From Arachnopeziza araneosa (Eukaryota > Ascomycota > Leotiomycetes > Helotiales > Arachnopezizaceae), in NCBI GenBank assembly GCA_003988855.1, contig QYAI01000025.1:159406-223405 (forward strand): DNA of 64,000 nt, written 5' to 3'. The notes beneath the pieces are model-generated. The model was not told where the DNA came from. It did not search any database and was given only the letters and a program-made list of their open reading frames with translations. This document shows, piece by piece, positions 24,095 through 34,290 of the stretch (position 1 is the first letter of the stretch; the number at the start of each line of letters is the position of its first letter). A program made the position numbers and the translations under genes.

Positions 24095-24373
24095 GGTGAT
24101 AAGTTTTTCAAAAGAAAATCTATTACAGCCAGTAGTAAATCCGGTAGATCGTTTCGTGCGTCGCGATTCGAGTTGGAAAAGCCGAAGTTGAATCTTGGTC
24201 GCGAGATATGCCACTTCAAAATTGTTGCCCCGCATGGTGGGTGGTCGAGTCACACGTCACGTGAAAATGGAGACGCTTTCAACCTTGGAAGGTTTCCTCA
24301 GTGAGGAAGAGATTAAATCTTTTCTCTCAACACCGTGACAAGATTCCGTCTCCTCAATCGAACCCTTTTCACA
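24095..24373. promoter_or_regulatory. Bidirectional promoter with TCACGTGA palindrome
   Basis: 279 bp between the divergent eIF2-gamma and FMP32-like genes. The perfect palindrome TCACGTGA lies at 24257-24264, preceded by an overlapping CACGTCAC. Such octamers are known fungal promoter elements bound by bHLH factors of the Cbf1/USF type; binding here is inferred. Confidence 0.55.
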
Positions 24374-25273
24374 ATGGCCAATACATATATGACCCGATCC
24401 CTACCACAATTCCTTCTTCCTGCGTTCGAGTCAAGTTGGCAAACCGCATCCTTTCAGCACAACACAATTCGAGCTTTCAGATCAATACCAACGGGCTATG
24501 ATAAGTCTTCTAGATTTGGAAGACCGGCCAGTCAGCCAGCCAAACGCATTCTGCAAGATGCGTCTCTGCGGCCTAGAGCTAGCATTCTGCAACATCCAGC
24601 GCATCACAGAGCTTTCCATGCAACAGCTCGACGAAGTCGAGATCACCACTTTGATACTCTCAAGTTTGTTCAGCGGTTACAGGAAGAAGGTTTTACGGAG
24701 GCACAATCAGTTGCCATGATGAAAGTCTTAAGTGATGTTATTGAAGAAAGGTTACATAGCTATATCCTAACTCGGCATTCATCTAACGATGAGTAGCATC
24801 CAAAACTTAACGCGTACGATGGTCCTACGAGAAGATCAAGCCAAGGCAACTTATACCCAAAAAGTTGATTTCGCAAAGTTACGCTCCGAGCTTCTTTCCG
24901 CTGATTCTACAGAATCTGCTACAACTCGTGCATCTCATGAGCGATTAACAAACGATCTGGCGAAGTTAAATAGCAGACTAAGAGATGAAATCGGTAGAAC
25001 GCAAGCATCGGTTAGACTGGATTTAAACTTGGAGAAAGGAAGGATTAGAGAAGAGGCCAACGTTCAAGAGCTAAAGATCAAAGAGACGGAGACAAAGATT
25101 GAGCAAGAAGTAGCTGGGCTGAGGGAGAAGCTAGAAGGAGTTAAGTTCCAGACTTTACAGTGGTTGATGGGCGTCTGCACTGGTAATTAACCAAGTCCTC
25201 CAAATATCTGCATATGCTAATTCTGATAGGTACTGCTGCTCTAATACTGGGTGCTTGGAGGTTACTCATGTAG
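24374..25273 (+). CDS. FMP32: FMP32/MCUR1-like coiled-coil mitochondrial membrane protein (DUF1640)
   Basis: Family of inner-membrane coiled-coil proteins (CCDC90/MCUR1; yeast FMP32, linked to respiratory-chain assembly). Three exons: 24374-24750, 24797-25182 and 25230-25273, phases consistent, 268 aa. The N-terminus is Arg/Ser-rich without acidic residues (MANTYMTRSLPQF..., later RAFHATARRSRDHHFDT), a mitochondrial presequence. Core signature: TLKFVQRLQEEGFTEAQSVA, then VIEESIQNLTRTMV and YTQKVDFAKLRSELLSADST. A long coiled coil follows, then the single C-terminal TM segment TGTAALILGAWRLLM coded by the 44-nt last exon. Without that exon the protein would stop after CTGN and lose its membrane anchor. 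First ATG in frame is 24374. The precise yeast orthology (FMP32 rather than a paralogue) is likely, not proven. Confidence 0.9.
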
Positions 25274-25955
25274 ATACCAATCGGTGGTGGCTGAATACTA
25301 ATGAAGTCACAAGGTCTATTTTCAATATTGATATCATATTAGAAGTGCTCATACTTAATATCCATCAGATATAGGGAAGATTGAAATTCAAGTTCATTTT
25401 TTGCCAGAAGACATTTGGAATTTCCCTTCCGTAAAATTGGTTTGCGTTGCTTTACATCCAACGTTTTCTATCTTTTGCATTTCTGTCCATCCCCTTCAGC
25501 ATTTTCAACTTCGAAAATTGGTCTTGAAGCAAATTGTCAGGCAAAGATAGAATGTCAATGCAGCAGCTCAAGGTCTCATTTAGCTTTTGATAAAATCGAC
25601 CACATTGCAAACGCAATGTGTACAGTGCTCAACTCTAAAATGAATGAAAGAAGTGAAATTTTGAATTCGATTGTCAGGCCGGTTCTGTGGGAATTATTTT
25701 GTGAATGTTGTCGTTGATTGTCGAATAAATTTCATCCGTGATTTTTCTTTTACTGTTGTCGTGATTGTCGAAGGAATTTCGTCTGTGATTTTCTGTTTCT
25801 GTTTCGTGATTGTCGAAGAAATTTCGTTCCTGGTTTTTCTGTTTCTGTTGTCGCGATTGTCGAATAATCTCGGAAGCGATCTTTGTTTCGTTTTTGCTGT
25901 AATCGTCGATATGAGTTTTGATGTCATTATGCTTAAAAACTCGAGCTTGATATCG
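25274..25955. other. Intergenic between convergent genes, contains a minisatellite
   Basis: 680 bp between the 3' ends of the FMP32-like and CUE-BTB genes. AT-rich, with a tandem repeat in its second half. No gene is seen. Confidence 0.6.
25707..25878. repeat. Imperfect minisatellite, 46-48 bp period, about 3.6 copies
   Basis: Units begin at about 25707, 25755, 25801 and 25847. Each carries GTTGTCG or GTTTCG, then GATTGTCGAA, an AAATTTCG-like block, and a TTTTTCTGTTTCT-like end. The third and fourth units are the best matched in spacing (46 bp). It lies directly downstream of the CUE-BTB stop codon, so it would fall in that gene's 3' UTR. Confidence 0.8.
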
Positions 25956-27655
25956 TCAACGGGCAACGAAACTTTCACCGGATAAAGGATCGATCAGGTA
26001 TGGCAGTTTGACTTCATATTTACCTCTACCACGAGTTTCATGCCGTCTTTTTATCCAAGCCTTGGTGAAAAGCTCGGAGAGCTCAAACCTAAATTCTTTA
26101 ATCGAATTATATTCATTTTGAAATCGCCAATGATTCCGGCCATATGCAGTTCTTTGGGCCTGATTAAGACCCTCGTCATTGACATCGATATACTCAGTTG
26201 GGTCGTAATCAGGGGACTTGAATTTGACAAATTCTTGAAGAGTTGCTTGGACTAGGAAGCTACGGAGAGGATGACCCTCTTGGAGCGTGTAGATGGTTCT
26301 AACATGCTCCCGCGTAAAGGCTGCTCGGTCTCTGCTTAGAATAGCTTTGAAACCGTCGAGAATGGTGGAGTTCGATTCAAAAATACCGATATTTAAACCC
26401 AACTTCTCACAGAGCATAACAAAGTCGAGAGTAGTCGTGATTTCGGTCGAGGGTGTGCGGGACTGATGTGCTGTAAGCTGTACTTGCTTACAAACCGCCC
26501 ATTGAATAATCAATTCAAATACGTTTTTGTCGACATTTGGTAGGAGGATAGGCTCGTCGCTCAAATCCTGCTTATCCTCGAACATTTCTCTGAAATGAGC
26601 AAGATTTTCAAGAATGACTCTAGGAAATCTGCATGGATGTACTCCTGAATCAAGTTCGATTCGGCATCCTGGGCTTTCTTTAAAATATTTTCTACAGGTT
26701 CGTTAGTTAGATTTCAAAGTACTATTGTAACCAAGCGTACAGAATCCACTCTCCAGCAGGTTCGACTTGAGATCCATTTGAATTAGAACTGCCATGGCGA
26801 ATTTTCTTTCTCGAGGGCTGATCCTCATCCTATCATCTTATTAGCTTGCTCTTTAATCCGAAGTGTTTGAAACTAATTAACATTGTCGTAATTAAAGTAT
26901 GAATAGATTCCACTCACACTTGTATCGGCACGTCTCTTCTCAGCACGGTCAGGCTTTCCAAAGTGACGCATGTCCTCGGCGTTCCAAATTCCTCTCTTTG
27001 TCTCACTCTCACCCCCAATACTATCTTGTATATCTTCAGCGAGATCCTCTTCTTGTAAAACTGATATGGCTGCAGTAAGGTTGCCTTCTTCAATAGAAAG
27101 AACATTGTGGCAATGCGTCTTTCCTACTCTTGGAAACAAATTGACGAGGGTCTCCTCTTTCTGCTGCTCATATTGCTGACTTAATTCGATATCCTTGTCA
27201 GGACTTTTCCTCTGCTTAGTATTGATAGTAAAGCTCGAAACGATGCCATCCGTAGGTTTCGGTAGAGTTGTTTTTGTCGTGTCTGAAATTGGTCCACGAG
27301 GTTCTCCTGAGGTGGATTCGGGTGCTTTGAAGTTGATTTGCACGGAATCGAGCAAGAGTTCTGTTACTCTTTCTACATCCCATCCGTATGAAATCAATAT
27401 TTCTTCTGCAACAGCTTTTGAAATACCTGGGCACACTTGTGAAATAAGCTCCACCTTCTCCGCCGCCCTCATATGCAAACTCTTCTGGGACGATTGAGTA
27501 GAACTAGATGCCTCTAGTAAATCCGCTAGCACTTCGCCTGCTCGTTTTGCATCACCATTCGCTTTTAGAAGTGCTTCTTTGATTTCGGACACGCCTGCAT
27601 GAGGGAACCATTCTTGGAGCTGAGTAACAGACTCCTGCATGCGTTTCCTATCCAT
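25956..27655 (-). CDS. Protein with three CUE-like modules and a BTB/POZ-like domain
   Basis: Three exons (minus): 26918-27655, 26741-26829 and 25956-26691, with GTGAGT and GTACGC donors and matching phases, giving 520 aa. Residues about 11-48, 67-104 and 168-205 each resemble a CUE/UBA-type ubiquitin-binding helix bundle: LQEWFPHAGVSEIKEAL..GDAKRAGEVLADLL, ISQVCPGISKAVAEEILISYG, and LVNLFPRVGKTHCHNVL. A basic linker follows (SRKKIRHG). Residues about 277-345 read as a BTB/POZ fold (CRIELDSGVHPCRFPRVILE, then NLAHFREMF and LPNVDKNVFELIIQW), followed by the helical C-terminus seen in fungal BTB proteins. The BTB part has no own start: its first Met lies inside the domain. CUE modules bind ubiquitin and BTB domains often contact cullin-3, so a ubiquitin-pathway adaptor is a reasonable inference. 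No gene name is recognised. Confidence 0.75.
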
Positions 27656-28699
27656 ATTGTGCAAAAATAGATTAGACGATGTCGAACAACGTAAACTTGT
27701 GCTTAAGCCGCCTCATGCAAGGAAGAGTATGGGCATTCGCCTTAGCTTCTAGTAAATGGGAAGGTTTGTAGATTAGGCAAGAAGAGTGTCTGGTTTCGTC
27801 CCAAGTAAGAAGGTGAGAGCTTGTTTTTGTTGGGCGTAGGAATAATAGGGAAAGAAAGGCGTTTGTCTTTTTGGGGGGAATAAATCGTATCCGGTTCTAG
27901 AGTTTGCCGCTTCCAAACTTAAAATTCAACACGTTTCGTCTCCGTCGTCAGTAGAAGAAGAAGCGACAGAGAGGCACAGTTGTGTAAGAGGAGATGGGCA
28001 GGGCTGTTCTTGTTGCTAATAACTGAATAAGAGTGACAGATAGATTATCACAACAGGACAGGATTGTAATAGGCTTGTTTCCATTAGCAGTTTATCAAGG
28101 TTGTCATTGCAATTATCTAGAAGGACGGAAAGAGGGGGGCGTGCTCGCTTAACAGGATGAAAGAAAACAAAAGAAAACCCATCTGCATTTTGGTGAGCAT
28201 ACCAGCCGCAGATTTATTCGTAGATGATATACAGGTGTGATATTCCGGTGGATCGCAAGATTCGGTTTCCTTGACTGAAAACAACGGTTCATTAGACAAT
28301 AAGGAAGCTAAAATCGTGCTGGCTTAAATCTGAGCTAAGGTGATAAATTGATAGCCATTTATCTTTACTATTAACATAGCTATAGTATCCATAGTGGTAT
28401 TGAGGCAATGAAGAGTTCAGGGAATCCAAACTACCGAGTTAACGAGAGGTGAAATCCCTTGCAATAGCTATCGATACTCTTGAGCACGAAGAATAAGTGC
28501 ATGACAAAAGCTATTTGATGGACAAAATAATACCTGGCTTGATATTCTTGATCCTGCAGAGTTTCAAAGTATTGGTTTCTTTATACACGTTTTAAAGACG
28601 CTTGAACACCATTGCATAACCACCACACTGCGTTAACCAACCAACCGAACAACGCCAATGATCATGCATGCAACTGACAAAAGACCTCATATTCTTATT
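27656..28699. other. Intergenic, no gene seen
   Basis: About 1 kb holding the upstream region of the CUE-BTB gene and the 3' flank of the kinase gene. AT-rich, with no open frame of interest and no repeat recognised. Confidence 0.6.
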
Positions 28700-30954
28700 C
28701 TAGCGTCGCACATCGCCTTCGTCATCATCAGCCGGCTCCACCCTAACTAATATTTCCTCCAGGAGGCCCTCAAGGAAGACATCTACGTCCTTACCCATCC
28801 CAACAGGCTCCTGCTTGTCCCAATGATCAATCTCCTTGCAGACATGTGCTAATTTGTAAACCAGCTTCCTTACTTTCTCGTGTGCTGCTTGTGCGCGCTG
28901 TTGCTTTGGGGTTGTGCCCGTCCCACGAAATGCTTGTTGAAGACGATACTGCCGACGCTTGAGAGCCTCTTCAAGCGCAGGGAAAATAACATCATTCAAA
29001 GCATCTAGCTCACCTGTCGGACTGCTCGGCGCAGGTGAGGGCATCGCAATTGGTGCACGAGAAGAGTCAGATGCTAGGCTTTCATGAGACGGAGTGTTCT
29101 CGCGCAATTTCGACGGCAGAGCCGGTAAAGGCTGCTGACCTAGTTGCCGTGGATTTACATTCTGAGATGCATATGGCTGTTGAGAGATTGCCTGCTGCTT
29201 TGACGGAGCGTTACTTGGTTGATTCGTTACCTTCTGCAAAGGTTGAGGACTACCACGGAAGGGTGGTATCTCTGGCAGCTTAATTGGCCCGAGTTTTGGC
29301 AATGATTGTTGATTATTAGGGCGAGGAGGGTGCAGGAATGGTTGCTGTGATTTTGACTGTAGCGAAGGTTGCGGAAGCTGTGCTTGAGGGACTTGAGGTG
29401 GCGTCGATGCAATGTTTAGAAACCCTATCTCTTGCTGAAGTTGCGCTTGCAATGAGCGATCGTAATCAGGAGAGTCTGTACCAAATTTATTCAAAAACTG
29501 CGCTTGATGCACCCTAGGCGTTTCTGGGTCTATAGTCCTTGATTTTTCTGGCGATGGTGGTAGTGGAATCTTCGTCGGTGAGGTAGGTTGTAGATTGGGA
29601 ACAGGCCGCCTCTGTGGCGAATTCTGGCGTGGTTGAGTTGAGACAGGGGAGTTCATAGCTTTGACAGTATCAACACTGGAGACATAACCAGAGTCCTTCA
29701 CTTTTGCTGGTGAAACGCTTCTTGGTCTCTCTGCATAGTCATCTTCGCTCTCGGACGATCTTGAAGATCTCGCGTTTGTAGCTGATTCGCCCATGGCGTT
29801 CAGACCGGCCCTCCCAACCCCTCTGCCACCAGCTGGTCGCACGGTTCCAAAGTCCCAGAGATCTTCATTTCCAGGCGTGGGTAGCGGGCGCTCCTCATAG
29901 CCATCATCAGAATCATCATCATCTCCTTTATGGTGTACCGCCCACCTCTCATATCTTTCAATCAACTCAGTCAGATAGGACGTCTTCTTAGCCTTGCGGA
30001 CAAAGGGATGTTTCAACAATTCTCGAGCAGAGGGTCGTTTCCTTGGGTCTTTTTGCAAGCATAATTCTACAAATTCCTTGAATGACTTGGAGAAATTACC
30101 TTCTAGCTCAGGTGGTGGGTTCTTTGGGATCAGAAATAGAACTTTCATTGGATGTATATCCGAGTATGGTGGTTCCCCGTTTGCCAACTCAAGCGCTGTA
30201 ATCCCAAGAGACCAGATATCTGCTTTGTGATCATAGCCAGATTGCTTGATAACCTCGGGAGCCATCCAAAACGGAGTACCGACAAAAGTGTTCTTCTTGG
30301 TCATAGTCGCAGACAATTGACCCGAAACTCCAAAATCCGCTAATTTGACCTGGCCATTGGATCCCAGAAGAACATTGGCAGCTGTCATAGAGATCAATTT
30401 TTACTCTTCTATTTAGGTAGACCGTTCTTACCTTTAATATCTCGGTGGAGTTTCTTGTCTCCATGAAGATAATCTAGCCCAAGCAAGAGTTCTCGAATTA
30501 TGATGGAGATATATTCTTCTCCAATTAAGCCCGGCTTCATGAGATCACCGCAACTGCCCCCAGAACAGAACTCCATGACGATCCATAAATCAGAACCCTT
30601 CAGGTATGATCCATGGTATTGGGTTACATAGGGCGAGTGAAGTTCGGAGAGAATAGAGATTTCTTGTATGATATCTTCGACTTCATCCTCCGCATTTTCG
30701 ACATCGATTACTTTAATAGCCACAGCTTGTCCGGTCCGCTTGTCAACTCTATCCAGGTCAGCTAAAGAGCCAAATAACAGAGATTTCTCGAAGGTTTACA
30801 CACCCCTTGTAGACTTTACCAAAACTACCCCCACCTGTATTCAGTAAGCCTGGGTGAGCAGCGCCAGGGGAGCCAGAGTACCTATGCAATTCTGCTTCGT
30901 GTAGAGCGTTTCAGGATCAACAACTCCGCTCATCATGCCACCGCCGCTCTCCAT
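28700..30954 (-). CDS. Ste20-family (GCK-III / MST-like) serine/threonine kinase
   Basis: Four exons (minus): 30882-30954, 30804-30834 (31 nt), 30432-30748 and 28700-30381; phases agree, 700 aa. The kinase domain is at the extreme N-terminus: the glycine loop GGGSFGKVYKG is carried mostly on the 31-nt exon, followed by VAIKVIDVENAEDEVEDIIQE, catalytic HRDIKAANVLL, DFGVSGQLS and GTPFWMAPEVI. This order, the activation-loop TKKNTFVGTPFW and the RKAKKTSYLTELIERYERW end of the domain are GCK-III features (human MST3/STK25, fungal MST/SID-type kinases that feed NDR-kinase and septation/polarity signalling). A long Pro/Gln/Ser-rich linker (about 320-570) is followed by a conserved helical C-terminal region (DVIFPALEEALKRRQYRLQQ). 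Exact orthology among fungal GCKs is not decided. Confidence 0.93.
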
Positions 30955-31897
30955 CTTTTCGGAATATGAAGTCCGCAGAGCTCTGTAGATTTAAAAGGGA
31001 AGACAATCTATAGCCTGGTTGAAAAGAAGCTACAGAGGTCGAGGGCTATGACTCGGCACAGCGCAAATATTCTCCTTGGCGCGCCAATAAAATCAGTAGT
31101 CGCGACCGGAAGGCAAGAGGCAGTTCCAGGCCTTCGAGAGATCCGACGGTCGCGTAAGAGGAACCCCGTCTACAGCTCGAGATGAAGTGTTTTAGCTTCT
31201 GGGAGTCGTGATGGTGGGGCACGTTTAGATGTCGACAAGTGATACGGATCAAGAGAATGGCTGGTGAATATCGGTATACAACAAAATTATCTTGCGAAAG
31301 AAAGAATTTCTGGAGTGGCTGCCAGCATAAAGGGAGCGTGCGAAGGGAGAGCGGTGTTGCAAAGCTCTGGGAATGTGGAAATCATTCGCCAACGTTTCAA
31401 GAATCTGGGGAAGGAAAAGCAGGTACGATTGGCAGAGAAGAAAAGAAAGGCAGCGATCAGCAACGCCTTGGAATTGATTGAAGATCTGATACAGACATGA
31501 GGTCCATTCATCCATAAGGCGTCTTCTATTATGCTTCTTCTCGGAAGAATACTGACGGAATGTTTTGTTGTGGTTTTACCCATGATGTCTTCTCAACCAA
31601 TCGTTGTCGAATCCTGTGAGATTTGTTGTTTCCAACGGGGCGCCCGGTGGCTGCAGATCTGACGAATCACAGATCACAGGAGCCCTATAAGGCTACGGTC
31701 TAAGCGCAAAGCGTGAGAAGTACTGTTCATATTGCGTTTGTTCATTTCCTCTATGCTCATGTTGAAGGCCCTCTAGATGCAGTAACAGCACACAAAAACT
31801 AGTGAATGATAATAACGCCGGCCATGATATGTCCTATGTCCTCCTGGATACAAGCCTACTTAAGTCTTGCAACGCCTGTAAATTATCAAGAGCCCTT
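30955..31897. other. Kinase upstream region, gene content uncertain
   Basis: 940 bp between the kinase start and the UBX gene 3' end. Apart from a weak small-gene candidate on the + strand (31257-31500) nothing is recognised. Confidence 0.5.
31257..31500 (+). CDS. Candidate small protein (63 aa), weak
   Basis: An open frame to a TGA at 31498-31500 encodes a Lys/Arg/Glu-rich helical stretch (GNVEIIRQRFKNLGKEKQVR, then AISNALELIEDLIQT) whose composition looks more protein-like than its neighbours. That frame has no ATG. A two-exon model works in phase: ATG at 31257 with exon 31257-31273, a 52-nt GTATAC..CAG intron, and exon 31326-31500. The donor is acceptable but there is no clear branch site. 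Not recognised as any family; could be chance. Confidence 0.3.
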
Positions 31898-33568
31898 CTA
31901 GTCTTCAAGAAATTCCACCATCACAGTGCTCTGCTTGAGACCAGCTTGCTCGATCGTCTCATCCAAAAGATCGATCAGATCTTTTCCCATAGCCTTCAGA
32001 TCAAATTCAACACCAGCCTTTTCTTCCATGGGCTCAGCCTTGAGCCATTCGTAGATTCGACGCACTTCATCATCCACCCGAAATCTCCGTACGATTCGCC
32101 CCGTAGAATGCTTGAACTGAATCCGAGTAATACCTGGCCCGACTGGAGGTTCCGTGTGAGGGTTGTTAGATAATATGGCCGAGAATTTCGAGGTGATTTC
32201 TGAAGCACCAGCCTGGCTGCTTGGCTGTACTTGTTCCACTTCCTTCTCCTTTCCTTTTCCTACGTCAGTGAAACTCTTGGTCAAATCATCAGGATCTGCC
32301 TCTTTTGGACCAGGACCACCATTGCCAGCCAAGCTGTTTTGTAACGCCAGATCCAGCATCTCTTCCTCAGTTAGCCTGCCAACGTCGAGTGCCTTGGGTA
32401 TTTCGGCCTTTCTCTTCGCAACAGGATTTTTCTTCGTAGCATCAAGACTGTAACGATCAAGGAACTCGTACAACTGCATGAGGAAGTCCGAAGCCGAAGG
32501 TACAGGTGGCCCTGACCATACTTTAACTTGCTCTCCAGTCCGTGGGTCGACAATAGCGATATGAGGATATGCAGCGCTGCTATCTTTTGCTTGGAAGTAA
32601 TATGTGCAATATTCTCTACCTCTTGGGTCATCTTTAGAGTATTGTAAAAATATAAAGCTCTCCTTTACAACCTCTTTGATAGCTTGGTCCTTCCATATAT
32701 CTCTGTTGAGCTGCTGGCAGTCGAATATGGACTGATCTTGAACATTCACAAGCAGCCACTTTTGCTCTTCTTTACCTTGGTCTCGAGCTGTATCCCAAGG
32801 TACTTGTCGCATGAGTTCAAAGGGTGGGCGGAATAATTCAGCGAGCCTCGCAGCTTTCGAAGATGCTTCCGAAGCGCCTCCAGTTGCTTGAGCAAGAGCT
32901 TGTCGACGTGTAGTCGCATCTGCAGTTTCGTCCCAAATTGATGAGGAAGCTACCGGAGCTTGGTTGAATACACCTGGTTGAGCTTGTGACAGTTTAGCAC
33001 ATGAGTTAGATATATGGAATGGAATGAACGAACCTGCTCTAGCATGTTGCCTCGCTCTCGCTTGTTGGTAAACGGCTGCATGCATATCGTCTCCATCCCA
33101 ATCTCCACCTGGGCCGCCGACAAGAGTCTCTGTCCGACGCCCAATGGGAGCTCTTACGCCATCAGCATCAAAACCTCCACTAGCATCGCCGCCAGCATAA
33201 AGCTCCTCTTGCAATCTTCTTGCAATAGCCTCATCATCCTCATAATCTGCAGTGCCTCTCAGGGCGTCTGCCTGTGATATAGCGCGGGCCGCCTCCTCAT
33301 CGTCATCAACGTCCATTGTTTCATTGTCTGAGTCGAGATCAACCGTTTCTCGTTCAGCACTGGTTGTGTGGGTTTGTGGCCTGGTAGAAGTCGGTATCGG
33401 TGGTGCGATAGAAGGGGTGTCATGATCGAGGCCTGATGCCAGTTCTGGGGAATCAAAAAATAACTGTATAGCCTGCTCTGCGTTGTTGTCTGTCAAGCCC
33501 AGATACCGCCTTGCGACTTCATCACTGCCGCTGGTGAAAGCCTTGAAGTATTCGATGGGATCGTCCAT
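31898..33568 (-). CDS. UBA-UAS-UBX domain protein (Ubx5/UBXN7-like p97/Cdc48 cofactor)
   Basis: Two exons (minus): 33034-33568 and 31898-32982, giving 539 aa. The 51-nt intron (GTTCGT..AAG) has no stop and is a multiple of three, so unspliced RNA stays in frame. Order: UBA-like helical module (DPIEYFKAFTSGSDEVARRY followed by LGLTDNNAEQAIQLFFDSP), an acidic stretch with a UIM-like EEAARAISQADALRG and DDEAIARRLQEELY, the UAS thioredoxin-like domain (FRPPFELMRQVPWDTARDQG, then KWLLVNVQDQSIFDCQQLNR, FIFLQYSKDD), and a C-terminal UBX domain (ITRIQFKHSTGRIVRRFRVD, then LIDLLDETIEQAGLKQSTVM). This architecture is that of UBXN7/UBXD8-like proteins and yeast Ubx5, which link Cdc48 to ubiquitinated substrates and, for UBXN7, to cullin ligases. 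Confidence 0.94.
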   Translation of the reverse strand: MDDPIEYFKAFTSGSDEVARRYLGLTDNNAEQAIQLFFDSPELASGLDHDTPSIAPPIPTSTRPQTHTTSAERETVDLDSDNETMDVDDDEEAARAISQADALRGTADYEDDEAIARRLQEELYAGGDASGGFDADGVRAPIGRRTETLVGGPGGDWDGDDMHAAVYQQARARQHARAGSFIPFHISNSCAKLSQAQPGVFNQAPVASSSIWDETADATTRRQALAQATGGASEASSKAARLAELFRPPFELMRQVPWDTARDQGKEEQKWLLVNVQDQSIFDCQQLNRDIWKDQAIKEVVKESFIFLQYSKDDPRGREYCTYYFQAKDSSAAYPHIAIVDPRTGEQVKVWSGPPVPSASDFLMQLYEFLDRYSLDATKKNPVAKRKAEIPKALDVGRLTEEEMLDLALQNSLAGNGGPGPKEADPDDLTKSFTDVGKGKEKEVEQVQPSSQAGASEITSKFSAILSNNPHTEPPVGPGITRIQFKHSTGRIVRRFRVDDEVRRIYEWLKAEPMEEKAGVEFDLKAMGKDLIDLLDETIEQAGLKQSTVMVEFLED

Positions 33569-34290
33569 CTTGGTCAGAGTATGGAAACCTGTAGAATCTG
33601 GTTTCTGGTGTGGCGAGCTTGGTCGAGGAAAGAAGTAGAAAATAAGGTGGAGAGTGTATCAAGAATCGCGGGGGTTTCTCACGGTCGTGAAGGGTTAAAA
33701 GACCCTTGTAAGATTCTTTGTGTTTGACGGTAGGTTAGAAGGTGCGGAATGCAGCCTTTCCAGTGTGACGAGCCATAGTTTTCTAGTGAATTTAGATCAT
33801 CCGCCGAGCTCGCATGGAAGAGCGAAGTCGTCACATCGGACCTGCCTGCAAGAATATATTGCAATCGGAACAGCCCTATGATAAGCAACACGTGATGTGG
33901 AGGGGGCTTTGTGTTTAGGTTGTTACAACCTAGGAAGCCTACCTTGCATGGAAATATATGAAACAAGTCTTAGAATCGCGTGCGATGCAACTTTGAGATG
34001 ACAATTGCTAGGCCTCTCTATTAAAGCAATAGTATTTTGAAGTCGAGAAATAGCTGGTGGACACTTGTCATACAGCCAACCAGACAATAAGGCCCAGCGC
34101 CGGTAGGTGTTGAAAGGCAGGTCTAGGCGCCAGAGTGCACGCAGTCGATTACATTAATAATATTACTACCCTAAATCTGTCCTGTCCGACAAATGCAAAG
34201 CCGAGGTACATGCGAAGTCTCTTGTAATGACTTGCCTTGCTAGTCATTCTATCCTTAAACTTCTCCAGGCTAAGCACTACTTTCCATCTT
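33569..34290. other. Intergenic, no gene seen
   Basis: 720 bp between the UBX gene start and the zinc-cluster gene 3' end. A CACGTG lies at 33889-33894, about 320 bp upstream of the UBX gene ATG. Nothing else is recognised. Confidence 0.5.

Noticed and set aside
25956..26585. A separate BTB gene starting at the ATG at 26585
   Set aside because: That Met lies in the middle of the BTB-like domain, and the missing N-terminal part is supplied in phase by the upstream exons.
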